NCBI GenBank assembly: GCA_050950345.1
Contig: JBMNHK010000008.1
Coordinates: 1 to 64,000 of the forward strand
Length of the DNA: 64,000 nucleotides
Reading direction: 5' to 3'
Source: Pelotomaculum_C sp050950345
GTDB taxonomy: Bacteria > Bacillota > Desulfotomaculia > Desulfotomaculales > Pelotomaculaceae
The notes under the pieces were generated by a model, which had not been told where the DNA came from, ran no database searches, and saw only the letters and a program-made list of their open reading frames with translations. Made by a program: the position numbers and the translations under genes. Shown piece after piece: positions 17,598-27,265 of the stretch. Each line of letters opens with the position of its first letter. The first letter of the stretch is position 1.

Positions 17598-17752
17598 TTA
17601 GTTCTGACAGTCGTCATACCACTTGATAAATGAGCTATAAAATGATAAACTTTAGTCTGCAAAAACACACTGGACTAATTTAATAGTAAAAAAGACAAGC
17701 TACCAGTCCAGCGTATTTGCAACAGGTAGCTAAGAATAAACCAAGTAGTTTC

Positions 17753-17838
17753 GCGGGCGTGGCGGAATGGCAGACGCGCTGGACTTAGGATCCAGTGGGG
17801 TAACTCCCGTGAAGGTTCAAGTCCTTTCGCCCGCACCA
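17753..17838 (+). tRNA. tRNA-Leu (TAG)
   Basis: Class II tRNA with a long variable arm (TGGGGTAACTCCC). Acceptor GCGGGCG pairs with CGCCCGC, the anticodon stem CTGGA/TCCAG encloses CTTAGGA (anticodon TAG), and CCA is encoded at 17836-17838. It stands alone and is followed by its own terminator. Confidence 0.96.
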
Positions 17839-17847
17839 GTTAAATCA

Positions 17848-17882
17848 AGGCCTCCGAGGCTCGGAGGCCTTTTTGTTTTTCA
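17848..17882 (+). terminator. Intrinsic terminator of tRNA-Leu
   Basis: Perfect 10-bp stem AGGCCTCCGA / TCGGAGGCCT with loop GGC, then TTTTGTTTTT. Confidence 0.92.
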
Positions 17883-17898
17883 TTTAATATATCTTTTA

Positions 17899-18985
17899 CT
17901 GGACTTTGAAACTTTAAATTTAGAAATCCCCAAATATCAAGGCGTTGAAGGCGATATTAACAGACGTACCACTACACTCCTTCCGATTCAGGAAAGAGTG
18001 TTAGATTAATATATCCTGGCTTTTCTGGTTCTTTCGTGGATTTGCTTTTGTTCACTAATCTCGCTATCTGAAGCGGTGGGCGAATACCTAGCGCCCTAAA
18101 CGCTTCGTTAGCCTTGCCGGCCAGTTCAGTGCGACACAAGTACCGGTCTTCACCGATGGTCATCTCAACTGCCTTTAGCTGCTGGAGATCGCGCAGTAAA
18201 TATATGTACTCTACTTCAATATTTTTCTCAAGAAGCTTTCTACGCAAGGCTGATTCCAGTACCAGGGCCAGGAAGCAAACCATGACATGGCCACGCACCC
18301 GACTGTCTTTCCAGTGGTAAACCGAGCGTAAATCCAGGCTGGATTTAATCTCCCGGAAAGCCCGTTCAACCCGCCATAGGTCTTTGTAGGCCAGGGCTAC
18401 CTCGGCTGTGTCAAGCTGGGAGTTGGTGCGAAGCACATACTTACCGTCATAGCGGGCTTCTCTTTTCAGGAGTTGCCGGTTAATGCCGACGACGGCGTCT
18501 TTATTCAGCAACAGGTAGCGGCGGTAACCGCTATTGCCGACCAGTGACTTGACCCCGTTGTTTTTTAGCTGACTTTCTAACTTTGCAACCATTTCCGCCC
18601 GGGCCTTTTGGTCATACTCAGCCTGCAAAGGGTTGTAGCAGATAATGTAGCGGTTGGCATCATGCCAGACTTCTTTAACTCTGAGTTTATCTCGTACCAC
18701 TTTGTATTTGCCGCCGGTTTTCAGTACCTCGCCAACTTCTTTGGCTTTGCGCATGCGCATACCGACGATATATTCAATGTGATCCCGGTCCAGTTCATCG
18801 TTTGTAAATGTTTTAGTTCTCGCATACATGGCACCTATATTATACCATGTTGCTTTGATTTAAGGAGGAAACAATTTGCTAAACGTGGCAGCATAAATTT
18901 AAAAATTTCAGAAACGCCCCCTTGATTTTACTGGGTTTTCGGGCTCAAAAGGAGCAAAAATCGCCGAAAAGTTTCAAACTTGAGT
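17899..18985 (-). mobile_element. Internally deleted IS1634-type insertion sequence
   Basis: An 11-bp inverted pair TTTGAAACTTT (17905-17915) and AAAGTTTCAAA (18968-18978) brackets the transposase remnant, and I take it to mark the element ends. The interval is about 1.1 kb, whereas full IS1634-family elements are near 1.5-2 kb. The missing part is the 5' half of the transposase. The 18830-18985 stretch is non-coding element sequence. A target duplication was not identified. Confidence 0.55.
17972..18829 (-). pseudogene. Transposase, C-terminal half (IS1634 family, IS4 superfamily)
   Basis: 285 residues against roughly 500-600 for a full family member. The conserved C-terminal region is intact: YKDLWRVERAFREIKSSLDL carries the last acidic residue of the DDE triad, followed by SVYHWKDSRVRGHVMVCFLAL. 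The first two catalytic Asp residues belong to the missing N-terminal half, so it cannot be active. A start codon is present at 18829 but is probably fortuitous. It is the remnant of the element described for 17899-18985. Confidence 0.85.
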
Positions 18986-19130
18986 TAAAAGCAGTTTATC
19001 GGCAACCTGGTTCCGCACATCCTGCGCTCTCATGATATAATATTACCAGTCCCCTTCTGGCAGTCATTAGGAAAGGAGGAGTATATTTTCAAGTATACCG
19101 TTCTATTGACTGATTATTTGATGAAAGAGG

Positions 19131-20384
19131 GTGTGCGAAATAAAGCTTGTTAAACAACTGTTGATACTGCTGTTTTTGTCCCTGGCCATAATTTTGCCGG
19201 CCAACGCAGCCCCGGCCAATAACGGTCTGCAGGACAATTTTAGTGCCGGGAAGGCAGCAATCGGGCTGCCACAAGAAGTTACCGCTGACAGCGGCAAGGC
19301 CTACTGGTTTTCCTCCGCACTGGATACCTTACGGCAACAGGGGTTAACAGACGAACTGCAGGATTTTGCGCCGGAAAAACAGATTAGCGGCCAGACACTA
19401 ATCAAACTGATGGTCCGGGCTATAGACGGACCAGGCCAGGATGATCCCATAGCGCTGGCAAAGAGTTTTGGCTGGCTCAAAGAAGAAGAAATTGATAAGC
19501 TTAATGAGCCCGTCAGCCGCGGGGAAATGACTTTAATCACCTACCGGGCGTTGAACAAAGTTACCCCACCGGATGGTATTTTAAAATCAAAATTACCTAA
19601 TGACATGAATAGAGAAGACAGTTTATCGGGATATATCCTGCGAGGTATGTCCGAGGGGTTGTTTAACGGGTACCCGGACGGAACTTTCAGACCCCGGCAA
19701 AGTGCTACTTATGCGGAAGCTGTTGCTGCCATATCCAGGCTAATGAACCTGGCCAACCCTGAATATGTTTTGCCGGAAGAGTTTACCTATTTGGATGATG
19801 TTATACCTGACGCTTATTATGAAATCCGCTACTATGGGGACTATAATTTTGTAGGCCAACAGGTGGACGGTTACCAGACACACCGGACGGTGCTTACGGA
19901 ACCTGCCGCAGAGGCATTGTTGCAGGTACATCAGGCATTACTAAAAAAGGGTCTGGGACTGAAAATTTACGACGCCTACCGGCCGCAACGGGCTGTAGCC
20001 CATTTTGTTCGCTGGGCCAGGGATTTAGATGATACCAGGATGAAAGAGTTTTTTTATCCGGATGTAGATAAAGCAAATTTATTTGAACTGGGTTATATTG
20101 CTGAAAAATCAGGACACTCCCGGGGTAGTACAGTCGATCTTACCGTCATCAGATTAGATACGGGTGAAGAACTGGATATGGGAAGCGGTTTTGATTTCTT
20201 TGGTCCCATTTCCCACCACGACACAACTTTGATCAATGAGCAACAACAACAGAATCGCAGGCTTCTACGGGACTTGATGGAGCAATACGGCTTTAACGCT
20301 TACGCGGAAGAATGGTGGCACTATACCCTTAAGGAAGAGCCTTATCCGGATCAATATTTTGATTTTCCCATTTGCAACGGATAG
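19131..20384 (+). CDS. SLH-anchored VanX-type D-Ala-D-Ala dipeptidase (M15D)
   Basis: 417 residues. A signal peptide (LLILLFLSLAIILPANAAPA) is followed by about three SLH-like motifs (residues 55-205, including GLFNGYPDGTFRPRQSATYAEAVAAIS), which bind secondary cell-wall polymers. The catalytic domain (about 215-410) has the VanX set: DAYRPQRAV with the transition-state Arg, SGHSRGSTVD with Zn ligands His and Asp seven apart, and EEWWHY with the general base Glu and third ligand. It should cleave D-Ala-D-Ala or related peptides outside the cell, unlike cytoplasmic VanX, so recycling rather than vancomycin resistance is likelier; no vanHA genes are near. GTG start 19131 abuts AAAGAGG, closer than usual, so the exact start is uncertain. 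Confidence 0.9.
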   Translation: MCEIKLVKQLLILLFLSLAIILPANAAPANNGLQDNFSAGKAAIGLPQEVTADSGKAYWFSSALDTLRQQGLTDELQDFAPEKQISGQTLIKLMVRAIDGPGQDDPIALAKSFGWLKEEEIDKLNEPVSRGEMTLITYRALNKVTPPDGILKSKLPNDMNREDSLSGYILRGMSEGLFNGYPDGTFRPRQSATYAEAVAAISRLMNLANPEYVLPEEFTYLDDVIPDAYYEIRYYGDYNFVGQQVDGYQTHRTVLTEPAAEALLQVHQALLKKGLGLKIYDAYRPQRAVAHFVRWARDLDDTRMKEFFYPDVDKANLFELGYIAEKSGHSRGSTVDLTVIRLDTGEELDMGSGFDFFGPISHHDTTLINEQQQQNRRLLRDLMEQYGFNAYAEEWWHYTLKEEPYPDQYFDFPICNG

Positions 20385-20445
20385 TCCGCGCTTTTTGCAT
20401 ACCACCAAATTCTTGAATCCGGATAATATACTACCGGCAAGTCAC

Positions 20446-20474
20446 AAAAATGGTTGGTAACTCCAACCATTTTT
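20446..20474. terminator. Bidirectional terminator
   Basis: AAAAATGGTTGG, loop TAACT, CCAACCATTTTT: a 12-bp perfect hairpin with A and T flanks that serves both strands. It separates the plus-strand dipeptidase from the minus-strand MFS remnant. Confidence 0.9.
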
Positions 20475-20544
20475 ATATTCGAAACAATTACAATTCCTGC
20501 CTTCGCCAGGATTTTATATGTTATTTTACATGTTATCAAAGTTA

Positions 20545-21410
20545 CTATTCGAGTTTTGGAATTGGCTTACCCGCTTCAACCAGTACTTTGTTGCCTATCA
20601 GGAAAAAGGCCTGAATAAACAGCAATATGCCCGTTACGATAAGCAACAATTCTATTCTAACGATGTCGGCCAATGGACCGAAAACAAGCATGGCCACTGG
20701 CATCATAACGCTTGAGATCATAGATAAGACCCCAAACACTCTACCCAGATAATCCCCCTCTACTTTCTCCTGCAATAAAACCGTAGACGGCACATTAAAG
20801 ATTGGAAAGGAGATCTCAATTGCTGTTAGACGCCAAACATCGTTACCGAAACTGCGTGTGACCTGTAACGGTGTTAAAAATGCAGCGGGCGCAGCCAGTA
20901 CCATGAAGACGGCACAAAATATAAAGAAGTGTTTAATATAAGCATGATTTTTGATATAGGTAAAACCCTGACCCAAATCGCTAAAATAGCTGACTGCCTG
21001 CTTTTCCAGGGCTTTGGCATGAACCGGCACATGCAGGAGCAGGAGTAGCTATGGCTGCCGTAATAACATCGATAAAAAATATTATTTCAATGGTTGCAAA
21101 CGTGAGCAGCGCGCCACTGAGCATGGGGGATACCAGAAAAACAAATGACTGGATACTGCTGTTGAGCCCGTTCACCCTGGTAAGCTGGTCCTCCGGGACA
21201 AGTTGCGGCAGAAAGGCCCCTATCGCCGGCATCTGAATGGCTGTCCCGAGTGCGCGGATGGCAGAGATCACAAAGAGCAGCCAGAGCATCTCGTATCCCA
21301 GGATAAACAGTATGGTAAGACAAGCGTTGCCAGGGCAATAAATGAATCTGACAGCATAATGAGCACTTTGCGGTTATAATTGTCCTGCATATCCCGGAAG
21401 CTCTTTATTG
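20545..21410 (-). pseudogene. Broken MFS drug-efflux-type transporter
   Basis: Pieces of one transporter lie in different frames. About 21400-21340 gives MQDNYNRKVLIMLSDSFIALATL, the MFS loop after helix 2. After a shift comes LFILGYEMLWLLFVISAIRALGTAIQMPAIGAFLPQLV to IFFIDVITAAIA, then another shift near 21030 leads into KALEKQAVSYFSDLGQGFTYI and the C-terminal helices to 20545. The order matches MFS exporters of the TetA(P)/MefA kind (about 400 residues). The first two helices are missing and at least two frameshifts are present, so it is not functional. Confidence 0.85.
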
Positions 21411-21612
21411 GTTACGATTTCATAATATATACTCTCCAGGTCAGTGCTAGCTGATTTGTGTGTCTGGTCAAACCTGTACATATTGGTTATTTGTCATAAT
21501 ATTTACAGGAATTTTTCAACCTACAGCGAAAAATCATTTTTAATAGACCGCAGGGGCTACAAACAAATATTGACACCAAGGTTGATGATTACTAATGGGA
21601 GGGGATTGTATC

Positions 21613-23967
21613 TTGAAACTCACTAAATGCCGTATTATGGCTTTGCTGGTGATTGTAGCTCTGATTTTTTCTGTGAGCCCTGCCTGGGCAGGGGAAACAC
21701 AGGTTTATCTAAGCCGGGGGGAAGTTGCCGGGATCGTTTTAAACGCTGCTGACGACTATAACCCGGGGATCTCGAAAAATGATATCTTGTTGGGCTATGA
21801 GGACGGTTCCCTGCGTGAAGAGGAACCAGCCAGCAAAGCAGAGGCTCTGGTCATGCTCAGCCGTGCCTTTGGAGATCTCCCGTCACCCCGTGGCGATAGC
21901 CTGAGGAAGGGTGTTTTTGACCAGTCTTTTAATGATGTGCCCTTGTGGGCAATGGATGAAATTAATAAGCTAAATAAAGCAGGGATATTATACAGCCCGG
22001 TTGATGGAGAATTGGGGGCAAATGAAAAAATAAGCGCATCCGAGTTGAATAATATCATAAAAAGAATTTGGGCTCTGGAAGGCAGCAACTTGAAGGATGA
22101 TTTTTATGCAGCTGTCAATAAGGAATGGCTGGATAATTCCCAAATTCCTGCAGGGGAGGCCTATAACAGTACATTACTTCAACTGACGTATGAAAATGAT
22201 AACCGGATTTCTGATACCCTGAATACCCTGTCGCAAAAAGATTGGCCCCAGGGATCAAAAGAACAAAAACTGGTTGATTTTTATCAAAGTGCCCTCGATA
22301 TGGACAGCAGGAATGAACAGGGGATAGAGCCGGTCAGGAAATATCTGCAGGCTTACGAAGAGGCAGACAGCCTGGAACAGTTGATTCAGACTGACATCAA
22401 TATAAACCGGGAAACAGGTAATGGACAGCTGCTGACCTATTATTTAGGGCAGGATCTCCAGGACAGTTCCAGTTATATTATGTATCATTGGGCTCTGACG
22501 CCTACCTGGGATAAAGATTTTTATACATCCCCGGACAAAAGGGATGCCTGTATGAAATATATTACCCGGTTGTTGACACTATCCGGAGAAGATGAAGCGA
22601 CTGCCCGGAGTGTAGCCGAACAAATATTTGCCTTGGAAAAGGAACTCTCTGAAAACAGTCTGGATCCGGAGGAATATTACGATGTAGATAAGGCCTATTA
22701 TGTTTACACTCTGGAACAACTCGCATCGCTTTATCCTGATTTTGATTTAAAGAAAACAATCACAGACACAGGGTACCAATTGCCGGATCGGGTTTGTATA
22801 GTTGATGAAGGTTTGCTGCTCAAATCAGCTCAGTACTTTAATGAAGATCATTTGGAACTGCTAAAAGACTATGCAACATTTAAATTTATTGATGCTTGCG
22901 GCTTTACCCTTTCCAGGGAATTTATCGAGTCGAGACAGGAGTTTAATGCCCTGGTTTATGGTGTGGAAGGCGAAAAAAGTGATCAACAGCGGGCAGTAAA
23001 CGCTGTAAAAGAATATCTGCCGTCATATTTGGGAGAAATCTATGTAGAAAAATATTTTTCTGAGGAAGCTAAACAAGATGTAGAAGAGATGGTTGCAAAC
23101 TTTATTGAGGTGTATAAACAGAAGATTAGTAATCTGGAATGGATGAGCACGGAGACCAAACAAAGAGCCCTGAAAAAATTGGATAACATCAATGTAAAAA
23201 TCGGCTACCCGGATAAATGGTCCGCAACTCTGGATAATACGGACATCAAATCCTATGCGGACGGCGGCAGCTATTTCGATAATGTATGCAGGATTAACCT
23301 GGCTTATATTAATGAGAATATAGCCAAACAAGGCCAACCTGTGGATAAGAGTACCTGGGATATGCCTGTCTATGAAGTAAATGCCTATTACGATGTGCAA
23401 AACAATGAAATAATATTTCCTGCCGGAATACTGCAGGAACCGTTTTACAGCTTTACTGCCTCCCCTGCCGAAAATTACGGGGGAATCGGGATGGTTATTG
23501 CTCATGAGATTACCCATGCTTTTGATAACACTGGGGCGAGATTTGATGAAATGGGCAATGTAAACAACTGGTGGACCGAAGATGATAACCGTAATTTTGA
23601 GGAAAAGACCAAACGGGTTCAAGAATTCTATGACGGTTTGGAGATCGTTGCGGGCATTGAGAGTGATGGAGAACTGACTCTATTTGAGAATATCGCCGAC
23701 CTGGGGGCTATTTCATGTTGCCTTAAGGTGTTGTCTCAATATGAAAACCCGGATTATCAAGCATTTTTCAAATCTTATGCCGTTATCTGGAGAACAACCA
23801 TGAAGCGGGAAATGGCTGACTATCTGAGCAAAGTTGATGTACACAGCAACAGTAAAATAAGGGTTAACCGCACCGTGGTGAATTTCGCTGAGTTTTATGA
23901 GGCCTTTGGTATTAATGAAACAGACGGGATGTATGTGCCTCCGGAAGAAAGAGTGGGAATTTGGTAA
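21613..23967 (+). CDS. SLH-anchored M13 family metallopeptidase (neprilysin-like)
   Basis: 784 residues from TTG 21613, which has GGGAGGGG 8 nt upstream; an in-frame ATG at 21595 overlaps that site and is unlikely. The signal peptide ends at SVSPAWA. SLH-like repeats follow (ILLGYEDGSLREEEPASKAEA, FNDVPLWAMDEINKLNKAGI). From about residue 160 it is M13: the N-terminal lobe DDFYAAVNKEWL, NAYYDVQNNEIIFPAGIL, the zinc motif VIAHEITHAFD (HExxH), and the third-ligand motif ENIADLGAIS. The C-terminus lacks the usual CxxW end of eukaryotic members. It should be a cell-wall-attached oligopeptidase. A terminator follows at 24054. Confidence 0.93.
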   Translation: MKLTKCRIMALLVIVALIFSVSPAWAGETQVYLSRGEVAGIVLNAADDYNPGISKNDILLGYEDGSLREEEPASKAEALVMLSRAFGDLPSPRGDSLRKGVFDQSFNDVPLWAMDEINKLNKAGILYSPVDGELGANEKISASELNNIIKRIWALEGSNLKDDFYAAVNKEWLDNSQIPAGEAYNSTLLQLTYENDNRISDTLNTLSQKDWPQGSKEQKLVDFYQSALDMDSRNEQGIEPVRKYLQAYEEADSLEQLIQTDININRETGNGQLLTYYLGQDLQDSSSYIMYHWALTPTWDKDFYTSPDKRDACMKYITRLLTLSGEDEATARSVAEQIFALEKELSENSLDPEEYYDVDKAYYVYTLEQLASLYPDFDLKKTITDTGYQLPDRVCIVDEGLLLKSAQYFNEDHLELLKDYATFKFIDACGFTLSREFIESRQEFNALVYGVEGEKSDQQRAVNAVKEYLPSYLGEIYVEKYFSEEAKQDVEEMVANFIEVYKQKISNLEWMSTETKQRALKKLDNINVKIGYPDKWSATLDNTDIKSYADGGSYFDNVCRINLAYINENIAKQGQPVDKSTWDMPVYEVNAYYDVQNNEIIFPAGILQEPFYSFTASPAENYGGIGMVIAHEITHAFDNTGARFDEMGNVNNWWTEDDNRNFEEKTKRVQEFYDGLEIVAGIESDGELTLFENIADLGAISCCLKVLSQYENPDYQAFFKSYAVIWRTTMKREMADYLSKVDVHSNSKIRVNRTVVNFAEFYEAFGINETDGMYVPPEERVGIW

Positions 23968-24053
23968 ATATTGGCTTCTCAAGATGCTTAAGATGAGCTT
24001 TCCAGTAAGAATGACTAAAACAGTGATTTGCAGGATTGGATTAGAATAAATAT

Positions 24054-24083
24054 AAGACGGTGGTACTCCCCATTGTCTTTTTT
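24054..24083 (+). terminator. Intrinsic terminator after the M13 peptidase gene
   Basis: 10-bp stem AAGACGGTGG / CCATTGTCTT with two G-T pairs and loop TACTCC, followed by TTTTT. Confidence 0.75.
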
Positions 24084-24178
24084 ATGTCCTCTTTCCAGTA
24101 ATTGAGAAAGGAATAGAAACACAAATATTAAGCCTGATAATAATTCCTCATGGAAGAGGAATATAACACTAGTGTAGC

Positions 24179-25384
24179 CTAACCTTTTATAACTGCTATT
24201 GTCTTGAGTTTTTTTATGGGCTCGATTAAATCCAGTTCCTGACTTATTACAAAGTCAATATCCTTGTAGGCAAATCTTGCCTCCTCTGAAACATCTCTTT
24301 TATTTTGCTTACCGAGGATCACACCCTGTTCCCTCAGATCTGCCATGGTTTTTTCTACAGAATACTGTTTTTTGGCTTGTCGCCTCCCTATTTTCCTGCC
24401 GGCTCCATGACTGCACGAATGAAAGCTCTCCGGATTACCTTTTCCTTTTACAATATATGAGTAACTACCCATTGCTCCGGGAACAATGCCTGTTTCCCCT
24501 TCTCTGGCCCTTATAGCACCCTTGCGGTGAACCCATACTTCTTTACCATAATGGTGCTCTTCAGCAGCATAGTTATGATGGGCATTTACTTCATTTCTAA
24601 ACTCTATGCTTGGAACTATCTTAAACAGATGTCTTTTAACCACATTAAGCATTACTTCTCTGTTTTCTCTTGCAAATTCCAAGGCTAATGTCATCCATGC
24701 GATGTACTCTTTTGCTATTTCAGAATCGATTGTTAAAAATGCTAAGTCATATTCTTTCGGCACAGGGGAAGACCATTTCTTATTTAGTTCTTTAGCCTCT
24801 TCATTGTAATATCTTGCAACCTTATAGCCAAAATTCCTGCTGCCACTGTGAATCATTATGCACAGTTTCCCATCTTCGTCCTCTTGCAGCTCAATAAAGT
24901 GATTGCCGCCTCCCAAAGTACCTATTTGATAATAGCCTTCTTCTATCTGAGGTAACCCTTCAGGCATGGCTCTATGATTAATTGCTTTTGCGAATTCGGA
25001 TTGCTCCAGAACTTTGCATTTCTGCTTTTTAGCATGGTGGTCGAAACCTGTAGGAATATCCTGCATGATCCGGCCTATCAAACCTTTGTATTCTTCAACC
25101 AGTATTTCTTCTTTATGAATACTGGTCTCAACAAAGGCTATTCCACAACCAATGTCCACTCCAACAGCATTTGGTATAATCACGCCTTCAGTTGCTATTA
25201 CGCCACCAATAGGCATTCCATAACCTTGATGGGTATCCGGCATCAATGCAACCCATTTATACACAAACGGTAAGTTTGATAAATTTATTGCCTGTTTCAA
25301 ACAACCCTCTTCCAGCTGATTTATGTCCTCCAGCCATACTTTTATCGGTACGCGTTGATTTTTTTTGTTATAAATTACAAACAT
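24179..25384 (-). CDS. rtcB: RNA-splicing ligase RtcB
   Basis: 401 residues from ATG 25384, which has AGGAG 12 nt upstream; the frame extends 9 codons further without support. Family motifs are GVDIGCGIAF (Mn2+ ligands Asp and Cys), GGNHFIEL, IMIHSGSRNFG, HNYAAEEHH and the guanylation motif SCSHGAGRKIGR with its His. RtcB joins 2',3'-cyclic phosphate or 3'-phosphate RNA ends to 5'-OH ends using GTP and Mn2+, in RNA repair or tRNA healing. Length fits short bacterial RtcB. No archease or rtcA gene is adjacent. It appears monocistronic. Confidence 0.95.
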   Translation of the reverse strand: MFVIYNKKNQRVPIKVWLEDINQLEEGCLKQAINLSNLPFVYKWVALMPDTHQGYGMPIGGVIATEGVIIPNAVGVDIGCGIAFVETSIHKEEILVEEYKGLIGRIMQDIPTGFDHHAKKQKCKVLEQSEFAKAINHRAMPEGLPQIEEGYYQIGTLGGGNHFIELQEDEDGKLCIMIHSGSRNFGYKVARYYNEEAKELNKKWSSPVPKEYDLAFLTIDSEIAKEYIAWMTLALEFARENREVMLNVVKRHLFKIVPSIEFRNEVNAHHNYAAEEHHYGKEVWVHRKGAIRAREGETGIVPGAMGSYSYIVKGKGNPESFHSCSHGAGRKIGRRQAKKQYSVEKTMADLREQGVILGKQNKRDVSEEARFAYKDIDFVISQELDLIEPIKKLKTIAVIKG

Positions 25385-25560
25385 TTCCCTGTCTCCTATT
25401 TTATATACCATGCAAATATTTTGGCTCCCATATTTTTTTTATAAAAACAGGATCATCCCTACTTACGCGTGGAACAATCGTTGCCTTTAATAATATTCTG
25501 GCTTATTGTTCAATACTCCCCCTTATCCCTCCAACATTCAGCAAAAGTAGAAATCTTCCT

Positions 25561-25586
25561 GCAAAAGCAAAGAGCCCGGAGGCTCT
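25561..25586 (-). terminator. Terminator of the Spo0E-like gene
   Basis: On the minus strand AGAGCC-TCCG-GGCTCT is followed by TTGCTTTTGC. The stem begins within the stop codon of the gene at 25585. Confidence 0.75.
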
Positions 25587-25761
25587 AATCCTTTTCCTTT
25601 TTCTGTTGTAGAAGTTTATAAAACTCATCCAATGCCCTGTCTAATTCCTGACTGGCCTTCAGAACATCTGGGTCTGTTAAGGGTTTATCTTTCGCTTTGT
25701 TGTGCAACTTTTCACGAAGTTCATCAATAATCTTTAAAATTTCATCTAAATCCTGTGGCAA
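25585..25761 (-). CDS. Spo0E-like aspartyl-phosphate phosphatase
   Basis: 58 residues from TTG 25761, which sits 8 nt after AGGAGG; the GTG three codons upstream overlaps that site. The helical-hairpin family pattern is visible: ILKIIDELREKLH, then the signature SQELDRALDEFYKLL, matching S-x-x-L-D-x-x-I-x-x-[FY]. Spo0E-family proteins remove phosphate from Spo0A-P and so delay sporulation. The gene supports a spore-forming host. It is followed by a terminator and seems monocistronic. Confidence 0.82.
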   Translation of the reverse strand: MPQDLDEILKIIDELREKLHNKAKDKPLTDPDVLKASQELDRALDEFYKLLQQKKEKD

Positions 25762-26079
25762 AATACTCACCTCCTAGAGATATAATCTCCAAGAGTTGAA
25801 GTATTATTATCGCCCTTTTGGGCAACCGGCTGCTTTTCAATATGCCCGGCTTAAGACTTAACAGCATTCCAGACCATCAACGGACGAGTCCTAATAATAA
25901 TAAAAACCGCCCACCCGGACGGCTCTCGTTATTATACAATATAGATCAGTTTTCTTTGAATGTTGCCGCAAAAAAGTCGCATTTTCTTAAACAACATATA
26001 TAGCTACCATTTATAACTGCTTTTATCGGTACGCGGCAGGGAACACCGGTATAGAGATTTTTTACAGAGCACGGCTTGA
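25762..26079. other. Non-coding stretch with one minus-strand terminator
   Basis: No gene is supported. A hairpin with arms CCGCCC (25906-25911) and GGACGG (25916-25921) precedes TTTTTATTATTATTA on the minus strand, so a short transcript from about 26 kb may end here. A 16-nt string at 26020-26035 is identical to one inside rtcB (25339-25354). A minus-strand 16-codon frame (MRLFCGNIQRKLIYIV) precedes the terminator, but I see no good ribosome site. Confidence 0.4.
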
Positions 26080-26284
26080 ACCCCTATTATTGGAGAATAT
26101 ACATTTAAAAAGTTAAGCTCACATAGGATATAAGTTTTATCTTTAGCAGCCGCCCTTGACATAGGGCCCCTGGTGTCTGTGTTTCTTAGGGCCGGCCAGG
26201 ACCCGCTGCAGCTAATGCTTTTGCGGTCCTTTGCCAGGGATAGGTTAACACTCCCTCATGTAAAGGGTCTTCGATGGACGGCTG

Positions 26285-27265
26285 CTAGGCAACCATTTTT
26301 ATATCTGTAATCCGGTTACTCATGACAGCTTCATAGTATTTAGCAGGCGCCATGTACCCAATGCTGCCATGCCTGCGACGATTGTTGTAATAATCCATGT
26401 ATTCACTGATGACCCTGTATGCATCTGTAAAGCTGCTAAACTCATTTCTGCTATAGCATTCATCTTCTAAAATAGAATGAAAGGACTCAATATAAGCGTT
26501 CATATTAGGACTTTTAACCGGGATTCTTTCATGAGTTAATTTCCATTTCCAGCAGGTTTCCTCAAATATTTTAGCTGTAAACTGCGGGCCATTATCAGTT
26601 CTTATTATCGGAAGTTCCATGCCGGGCTTTAAACCGCGTTTATTAAGCGAATTTATAAGTACGGCGCAGGCATCCTTAGCTGTAGCGCTTAATCCGATGT
26701 GATAATCAATTACCAAGCGGTCAAACACATCTATAAGGGATAGCTGGAAGAAAAACCTGCCCATACCCTCAATGTAACCATACTTCAGGTCCATTTGCCA
26801 GTGTTGGTTAGGAGCGGTTACTTTATCTCGCTTTGCCAGCTTTCTCGGCCGGTTTAGATATATTTTTCTCTGAGGACGCAATACATTAAGTTCTTTACAG
26901 AGCCGGTATGTTTTCTTATGATTTATGACCAGCTGGTAATCCTCTTTCAGAGTTGCGTTGATTTTTTTATAGCCGTAAGGGAAACCATCCCCGATAACTA
27001 TGTTTTCAATGTATTGCTTAATTAATTCGTCAGAGATTTGCTTACCCTCCAGGTTTCGTCCCGGTTTATTTTTTGGTGGTTCCTGGATAATGACACTAGT
27101 TTCTTTGATTTTATGATAGTAGGTGGATGAAGCCAGGCCGACAGAGTTAAGGACTAGAGAAGCTTTATAGCCCTTATCTATCCACCTTTTGGCTATAGTA
27201 ACCCTGTCGGCTACCGAGGGTTTTGGATGTCCCTTAACTCTCTTAAAATAACCAACTCTAATTCT
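26285..27265 (-). CDS. IS3-family transposase OrfB, DDE integrase domain
   Basis: 326 codons open in the -1 frame relative to orfA. It begins IRVGYFKRVKGHPKPSVADR within the overlap and has no start of its own near the beginning, as expected if made by -1 frameshifting into an OrfAB fusion. A helical HTH_21-like region (YGYKKINATLKE, KKTYRLCKELNV) precedes the rve core. Catalytic residues are the Asp in WQMDLKYG, the Asp in IIRTDNGPQF and the Glu in AYIESFHSILEDE, with normal D-D-35-E spacing. No frameshift or internal stop is seen. Confidence 0.9.
   Translation of the reverse strand, partial: RIRVGYFKRVKGHPKPSVADRVTIAKRWIDKGYKASLVLNSVGLASSTYYHKIKETSVIIQEPPKNKPGRNLEGKQISDELIKQYIENIVIGDGFPYGYKKINATLKEDYQLVINHKKTYRLCKELNVLRPQRKIYLNRPRKLAKRDKVTAPNQHWQMDLKYGYIEGMGRFFFQLSLIDVFDRLVIDYHIGLSATAKDACAVLINSLNKRGLKPGMELPIIRTDNGPQFTAKIFEETCWKWKLTHERIPVKSPNMNAYIESFHSILEDECYSRNEFSSFTDAYRVISEYMDYYNNRRRHGSIGYMAPAKYYEAVMSNRITDIKMVA

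Noticed and set aside
25795..25960. Structured, riboswitch-like GC blocks upstream of the Spo0E-like gene
   Set aside because: No match to a riboswitch consensus I know; only a simple minus-strand terminator is supported.
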